Notes under the pieces: model-generated | Databases searched by the model: none | What the model was told of the DNA's origin: nothing | What the model saw: only the letters and a program-made list of their open reading frames with translations | Made by a program: the position numbers and the translations under genes | Source of the DNA: JAGLSB01 sp023135955 | GTDB lineage: Bacteria; Bacteroidota; Bacteroidia; Bacteroidales; GCA-2748055 | Direction of reading: 5' to 3' | DNA: 64,000 bases | Assembly (NCBI GenBank): GCA_030673645.1 | Contig: DAOVIO010000004.1 | Location: 9,519 to 73,518 of the forward strand | Shown here: piece after piece, positions 60,442 through 64,000 of the stretch | Numbering within the stretch: the stretch's first letter is position 1 | Layout: the number at the start of each line of letters is the position of its first letter

Positions 60442-60518
60442 TTGGTGTTTGAATGGCTGGGTCGTCATTTCGGCTACGCAATGACCGGCCCTCACAACCA
60501 AACCAGCACACTAGCACC

Positions 60519-61523
60519 CTATCTCCCATAAGCCAAAATCGCATCATTTAATTCATTTAATATAGCCCTTTTGAATGTTTCCGGTTTCAGAACCCGCACA
60601 TCTTTACCCATTGCTAGTATTAAGGCTTTGAATTCGTAAGTCGGGTGAACTTTATAATTAAAGATAACAAAATCATCATTCTCAGATTCTATATACTGAC
60701 TTCCATGCAAAGGCTGAGTAATAAGATACTGAGCCTGATGTTTACTAACTTCAATCTGAACTTCTGGAGGACTCCCAAGAGGAGATATCACTCCTACTGT
60801 ATTTTTAAAATATTCGGCTGAATTAAAAGTTCTGGGGATATATTTATCAGAGGTTTCTTCAAGCTCCCAAATTCTATCAAGCCCGTAAGTCCTGATTTCC
60901 TGCTTGGTATCATTCAGTCCGATGAGATACCATCTTCCCTTAAATTCTTTAATCAAGTAAGGATGAATAATGGTAAAATAAGGTTTATCCTCATAAAAAG
61001 GATGGTAGTACAACCTTACAACTTTTTTTGTCTGAATTGCTTCTATAAGGGAGCCCAGGAATTTACTTCCTCCAAATCCAGGAGGAAGTTCAGAATCCAC
61101 AAAATCCGGGGAATCCAGATTTTCATTGTTATCCCGTATTTTTATAGTATCAACAAGTTTTTGTATCATCCCCTTGAGTCCATGTAAGTTTTTATGGTCT
61201 TTTATGAGATCAAAGTATTGCACAACCAGTTTTAGGCCTTCCTTTTCAAAAACATTTAAAGGAAGCTTTTGAATTGAATATGAAGTGTCTGAATATGCAT
61301 AATTCAGCGTCTCCTCATTATAAACAAGGGGCGCGAAATAAGCCAGATTTTCATCTGTTTTCATATTCTTAAGATCCTTTTCCAGCATTTCTTCACTTAT
61401 TTCCACACCAAAAGAAAGCATAGCTAATTCTTCTTGTAGATCCATAAGACTTGCATGGCCTTTTTCAACAAGAGCTTTGTCAATTAAATGATACCTGAGA
61501 AGGGAGTAAAATTTTTCACTCAT
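60519..61523 (-). CDS. WYL-domain transcriptional regulator
   Basis: The protein has 334 residues. The N-terminal winged-helix part (FYSLLRYHLIDKALVEKGHA, SLMDLQEELAMLSFGVEI) is followed by a WYL domain (about 155-235) with LIEAIQTKKVVRLYYHPFYE and IHPYLIKEFKGRWYLIGLND (the W-Y-L triad) and the WCX extension to the end. WYL proteins bind ssDNA or ligands and often control defence or DNA-damage functions. Here the gene stands alone, beside an unrelated phosphatase, with AGCACACTA repeats at its 3' end. Confidence 0.88.
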   Translation of the reverse strand: MSEKFYSLLRYHLIDKALVEKGHASLMDLQEELAMLSFGVEISEEMLEKDLKNMKTDENLAYFAPLVYNEETLNYAYSDTSYSIQKLPLNVFEKEGLKLVVQYFDLIKDHKNLHGLKGMIQKLVDTIKIRDNNENLDSPDFVDSELPPGFGGSKFLGSLIEAIQTKKVVRLYYHPFYEDKPYFTIIHPYLIKEFKGRWYLIGLNDTKQEIRTYGLDRIWELEETSDKYIPRTFNSAEYFKNTVGVISPLGSPPEVQIEVSKHQAQYLITQPLHGSQYIESENDDFVIFNYKVHPTYEFKALILAMGKDVRVLKPETFKRAILNELNDAILAYGR

Positions 61524-61696
61524 GATGGAAAGTTTATGTGAAATACAAAATTAGTAAATAAAAGATTATGCCGTGAGAAGTTATTGTTGCGCACTAGAGA
61601 AGCTGAAGAAGAATATCAATTTCAGAAAAACCATATTCATCACCTATTATGGTGCGTGAAATTCCAGGAAATGACTTATTGTAAGCTGTCTTCCTT

Positions 61697-62110
61697 TTAA
61701 CGACCTAATACAATAAAAGCGTGAATAACTCCAGGTAAAAATCCCAGGATTGTCCAACATACACTATATAACGTAGTTGGTATACTCCAGTCTGTATAAA
61801 TTCCTACAGCAGCAGGAGGTAGCAGAACGGCTAATATATAATAACCAATTGTAGCTCCCTCAAGACTATTGGAAAATTCTGAATTCTCAATATCGTCAAT
61901 TGACATTTTAATGAGCTTTATCTTTTCAGAATTTGACAAACCTATAAGCTCCGCTTTGAAAATTTCGGCATCAAATGGCTTCATATTTTCTGCCAAAGCA
62001 AATACAGACTCAGCTGTTTTAATATCTTCTACAGGCATTATGGCTCCAAATAATTGTGAGTTTAGGCCTAAAGCGAGCAATAAAATCGGAATAAATCTTA
62101 AATTTTTCAT
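61697..62110 (-). CDS. Pmp3/YqaE-domain membrane protein with signal peptide
   Basis: The protein has 137 residues. The signal peptide is MKNLRFIPILLLALGLNSQL. A charged helical linker (about 30-80) precedes a Pmp3-type tail (about 85-137) with two membrane helices: GYYILAVLLPPAAVGIYTDW and TTLYSVCWTILGFLPGVIHA. Plain YqaE/Pmp3 proteins are about 50 residues; the extended exported form is a Bacteroidetes variant. Pmp3 proteins influence membrane potential in stress. No operon partner. Confidence 0.78.
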   Translation of the reverse strand: MKNLRFIPILLLALGLNSQLFGAIMPVEDIKTAESVFALAENMKPFDAEIFKAELIGLSNSEKIKLIKMSIDDIENSEFSNSLEGATIGYYILAVLLPPAAVGIYTDWSIPTTLYSVCWTILGFLPGVIHAFIVLGR

Positions 62111-62611
62111 AATGTATCTTTTAATTAATAATTACTGCTTACAATTCTCAATAGCAGCATCACGTTATAAAGGTGATTTCTTTATGATAGAATAAAGATA
62201 TTAAATATTTGAATTACTGTATAATGAATGGTCAAAAACTTAGGATCAACGCATTTAAATATCTAAAAGTAGTGGTGATCCTTTTGGATATTCACTTTAC
62301 CACGGGTTTCACCCGTGGTTATTGATGTCTTACCCCTTCAGGGTAAATAGAATAATAGCAATACCTATTAATTCATATACAAGAAGCAAAAAAGAAACTT
62401 TATAAATTAAGGTCCAATTTTATTCAAATTAAATATTCTAAAATTTTTCTTTGCTTTAATAAAACCTTTCATGAAAAAAATTGTTGATACTATCGCTTTA
62501 TGTAAAATTAATCGAAGAAAATTAAGAAATCAGACCAAGCACAATTAAGCTTGAATTATCTTTATAATTGTTTTCTAAGAAGAAAATTAACTAATAATAG
62601 ATAACCAAATT
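62111..62611. other. 500-base intergenic region with a double hairpin
   Basis: It contains the hairpin pair at 62299-62346 (listed separately) and otherwise AT-rich sequence. The OsmC promoter should lie in the last 100 bases, but no standard box was recognised. No coding frame. Confidence 0.4.
62299..62346. repeat. Double hairpin repeat ACCACGGGT-TTC-ACCCGTGGT
   Basis: A perfect 9-base stem with a 3-base loop (62299-62319) is followed 10 bases later by TTACCC-N5-GGGTAA (62330-62346). This two-stem layout is like REP/BIME elements served by IS200/IS605-like RAYT transposases. No such transposase is in the window. Confidence 0.65.
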
Positions 62612-63040
62612 ATGTCAACAAGAAATGCAAAAGCTCTATGGAATGGTACCTTAAAAGAAGGTAAGGGCGAAATGAATTTTAGCAATTACAGTGGTCCTTT
62701 TACCTTTGCTTCCCGTTTTGAAGAGGGAAAAGGAACAAATCCCGAGGAATTAGTAGGAGCAGCCATTGCCGGTTGTTACTCTATGTTTCTTTCTGCACTT
62801 ATAGGTGGTGAAAATTTAGATCCAAAAAGTATAGAAACAGATGTTTTTGTAGAACTTGGAAAAGATGACACAGGTTCCTGTATAACAAACATAAAATTGG
62901 TTTGTGATGTAAGCTGTGAGGGATTAAGTCAGGAAAAATTTAATGAATTATCACAAGCCGCAAAAGCTAAATGTCCAATCTCTAGACTTTATGCAGGAGG
63001 AACAGCTAAAATAGAGTTAGAAGCTACTTTGGCTAGTTGA
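62612..63040 (+). CDS. OsmC-family peroxiredoxin
   Basis: The protein has 142 residues. It has the OsmC subgroup layout: RNAKALWNGTLKEGKGEMNF, then PEELVGAAIAGCYSMFLSAL with the peroxidatic Cys55, and a second Cys in AKAKCPISRLYAGG (about 120). The arginine that activates the thiol is in FASRFEEGKG. It reduces organic hydroperoxides in the cytoplasm. Single gene followed by a dead acetyltransferase fragment. Confidence 0.92.
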   Translation: MSTRNAKALWNGTLKEGKGEMNFSNYSGPFTFASRFEEGKGTNPEELVGAAIAGCYSMFLSALIGGENLDPKSIETDVFVELGKDDTGSCITNIKLVCDVSCEGLSQEKFNELSQAAKAKCPISRLYAGGTAKIELEATLAS

Positions 63041-63041
63041 A

Positions 63042-63164
63042 AATCAGCTGGAATGGATTGACTCACACCTCGAGCTTGAAACCAATACCAAAGTACGGGC
63101 CGAAATGGAGAAAATGGGTGGCGTGGTTTATAAGAAGTTCAGAATATTTGAAAAGAAAATTTAG
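63042..63164 (+). pseudogene. C-terminal remnant of a GNAT-type acetyltransferase-like protein
   Basis: Right after the OsmC stop a frame without start reads LEWIDSHLELETNTKVRAEM, then EKMGGVVYKKFRIFEKKI and a TAG at 63164. The last part matches the GNAT-like ending (LGGxxYKxYRIYEK) of a common Bacteroidetes family. The front of the gene is missing. Confidence 0.5.
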
Positions 63165-63212
63165 AGCATCAATTGTGTGCCTTCATGGTTTTTTGCTGCA
63201 ATTGAATGGCAA

Positions 63213-63713
63213 TTAAACTGATTCCAGAATCTCATCTTCCTTTCCAAGTAACTCATTCAGCTTTTTCTTTGGCCAGAATGACTTAATGTCTTCAATGAAT
63301 TCCTTCCATGCCCCTCCTGAATTATTTTCTTCAAGACAAGCTTTAATGGATTCTCTGTTTTCTTCTATGCTTTGATAAAAGACTTTTAGAGCGGCTACCC
63401 TATCTTCATTTATTTTCTCAAGTTCCCCAGCCTTATATTTAGATTCAATATCTGCTTTTAATGGTAACACAATACAATTACATTTAACAGGATCCATTTT
63501 ATCCACACAATATTTTTGTTCAAGATCATAAATTATAAACTTGTCTTTCCCAAGGTTCAGAAGTCCGCCGTTCCATTGAAAAAGAACATAGAACAAAGCA
63601 AATCCAACTATAGCAATAGCAATCAGTTTAGCCAGAATTTTTGTTACAAAGCGAATAATAACAACACTGACAATAATGGCCATAGCAATAATAATGATGT
63701 TTTCTATACTCAT
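63213..63713 (-). CDS. Small membrane-anchored protein of unknown function
   Basis: The protein has 166 residues. Two adjacent N-terminal membrane helices (about 4-22 and 26-47, IAIAIVGFALFYVLFQW) are followed by a soluble helical domain with three cysteines (KYCVDKMDPVKCNCIVLP) and a Lys/Glu-rich second half. The C-x9-C-x-C arrangement could bind metal. No family recognised. It lies between the OsmC remnant and tRNA-Gln on the opposite strand. Confidence 0.65.
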   Translation of the reverse strand: MSIENIIIIAMAIIVSVVIIRFVTKILAKLIAIAIVGFALFYVLFQWNGGLLNLGKDKFIIYDLEQKYCVDKMDPVKCNCIVLPLKADIESKYKAGELEKINEDRVAALKVFYQSIEENRESIKACLEENNSGGAWKEFIEDIKSFWPKKKLNELLGKEDEILESV

Positions 63714-63785
63714 AATTCAGGATTTAATTGATCAATGATAGTATAGATGTAAAGATAAATGATTTTTTTGTTATTAAATTTTTCC

Positions 63786-63793
63786 TAAATTTG
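63786..63793 (+). promoter_or_regulatory. tRNA-Gln -7 box
   Basis: TAAATTTG lies 9 bases before the tRNA, with TTTTTTG about 17 bases upstream. It matches the Bacteroidetes promoter consensus and implies a start at or just before the tRNA 5' end. Confidence 0.6.
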
Positions 63794-63802
63794 CACGCTC
63801 AT

Positions 63803-63875
63803 TGACCCGTGGTGTAATTGGCAACACATCTGATTTTGGTTCAGAAGAGTCCAGGTTCGAGCCCTGGCGGGTCAA
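63803..63875 (+). tRNA. tRNA-Gln (TTG)
   Basis: The gene has 73 bases: acceptor TGACCCG/CGGGTCA, D-arm GTGT...ACAC, anticodon arm TCTGA-TTTTGGT-TCAGA with anticodon TTG, T-arm CCAGG-TTCGAGC-CCTGG, discriminator A. CCA is not encoded. A terminator follows. Confidence 0.97.
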
Positions 63876-63879
63876 CACT

Positions 63880-63908
63880 AAAGCTTCCCCACAAGGAGGC
63901 TTTTTTGT
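63880..63908 (+). terminator. Terminator of tRNA-Gln
   Basis: AAGCTTCC-CCACAA-GGAGGCTT, one G-U pair, then TTTTG, directly behind the tRNA. Confidence 0.75.
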
Positions 63909-63948
63909 TTTCAAGAATGACTATAAAAGCACGGGGGCGAGAAGTTTA

Positions 63949-63997
63949 TCCCGAGAGCCGACGAAGGAGGTGATTCGGGAAGCCCTGGCGGGTCAAC
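63949..63997 (+). pseudogene. tRNA-Gln 3'-end duplicate preceded by a TCCCGA...TCGGGA hairpin
   Basis: AGCCCTGGCGGGTCAAC (63981-63997) repeats the last 17 bases of the tRNA region (3' T-stem, acceptor and following C). Immediately before it, TCCCGA (63949-63954) and TCGGGA (63975-63980) bound a 20-base interior containing GCCGACGAAGGAGG, a word also found at 29213-29226. It is the same kind of scar as in the tRNA-Asn cluster; the window ends here. Confidence 0.65.
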
Positions 63998-64000
63998 GAA

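Overview
The window is AT-rich chromosomal DNA from a member of the Bacteroidetes, most likely a Bacteroidia/Marinilabiliales-like marine or sediment organism. I infer this from the promoter boxes (TAnnTTTG with TTG/TTTG 19-20 bases upstream), the lack of Shine-Dalgarno sequences, and the gene families present: HME-type RND pumps with His-rich adaptors, PadR-PspC, DUF5916/CBM9 outer-membrane proteins, S9 peptidases, Tat-exported Gfo/Idh proteins, sulfatases and four-helix-bundle (S23) proteins. No rRNA or species-specific marker is present, so the genus is open.

Layout. 1-9.5 kb (all minus strand): a heavy-metal efflux set (TolC/CusC partial, CusA/CzcA, His-rich CusB lipoprotein, His-rich secreted protein) fed by an arsenic-type operon (ArsR, thioredoxin-like CxxC protein, ArsF-like, ArsG-like, ArsP/YraQ permease). 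ArsR-site-like inverted repeats lie at the head of this operon and inside it. 9.6-11 kb: two methyltransferases. 11.3-16.9 kb: a sugar/sulfate catabolism island (NIPSNAP lipoprotein, two Gfo/Idh oxidoreductases, sulfatase) with decayed relatives beside it. 17.1-20.5 kb: a defence/toxin-antitoxin-like accessory patch (MazF-type pair, XRE-ImmA/IrrE plus a PIN toxin carrying an in-frame amber stop, a structured non-coding stretch, a frameshifted radC). 21.7-22.6 kb: a tandem cluster made of one intact tRNA-Asn, four tRNA-Asn fragments carrying an 18-bp perfect palindrome, and a GIY-YIG nuclease whose stop codon is supplied by a tRNA fragment. 22.6-29 kb: adenosine-kinase-like PfkB, S9 peptidase, outer-membrane protein, DoxX/TIM-barrel fusion. 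29.2-35 kb: an ABC (MacB/LolCDE-like) operon with a LolA-like protein, a beta-barrel and a TetR regulator. 35.8-43 kb: DUF5916 protein, second S9 peptidase, a four-helix-bundle gene between two inward-facing arrays of short hairpins separated by TTGGGAG, DUF2797 and an MFS transporter with a 3' frameshift. 43-46 kb: PadR-PspC operon. 46.5-52.2 kb: tyrS, Wzz, O-antigen ligase/polymerase, and a GH16-fold protein that has lost its catalytic glutamates. 52-64 kb: mainly housekeeping genes (TolC/HlyD exporter, tsaB, efp, PP2C phosphatase, WYL regulator, OsmC, tRNA-Gln).

The most unusual things are not single genes. They are (1) the TTGGGAG hairpin arrays bracketing the S23-like four-helix gene at 40.1-40.9 kb, (2) the tRNA-Asn/palindrome/GIY-YIG cluster at 21.7-22.6 kb, with a second tRNA-derived scar at the right end of the window, and (3) the bracketed promoter and broken PIN partner of the XRE-ImmA system. 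Several families of palindromic repeats sit at gene ends throughout. No CRISPR array, prophage or complete insertion sequence was found.
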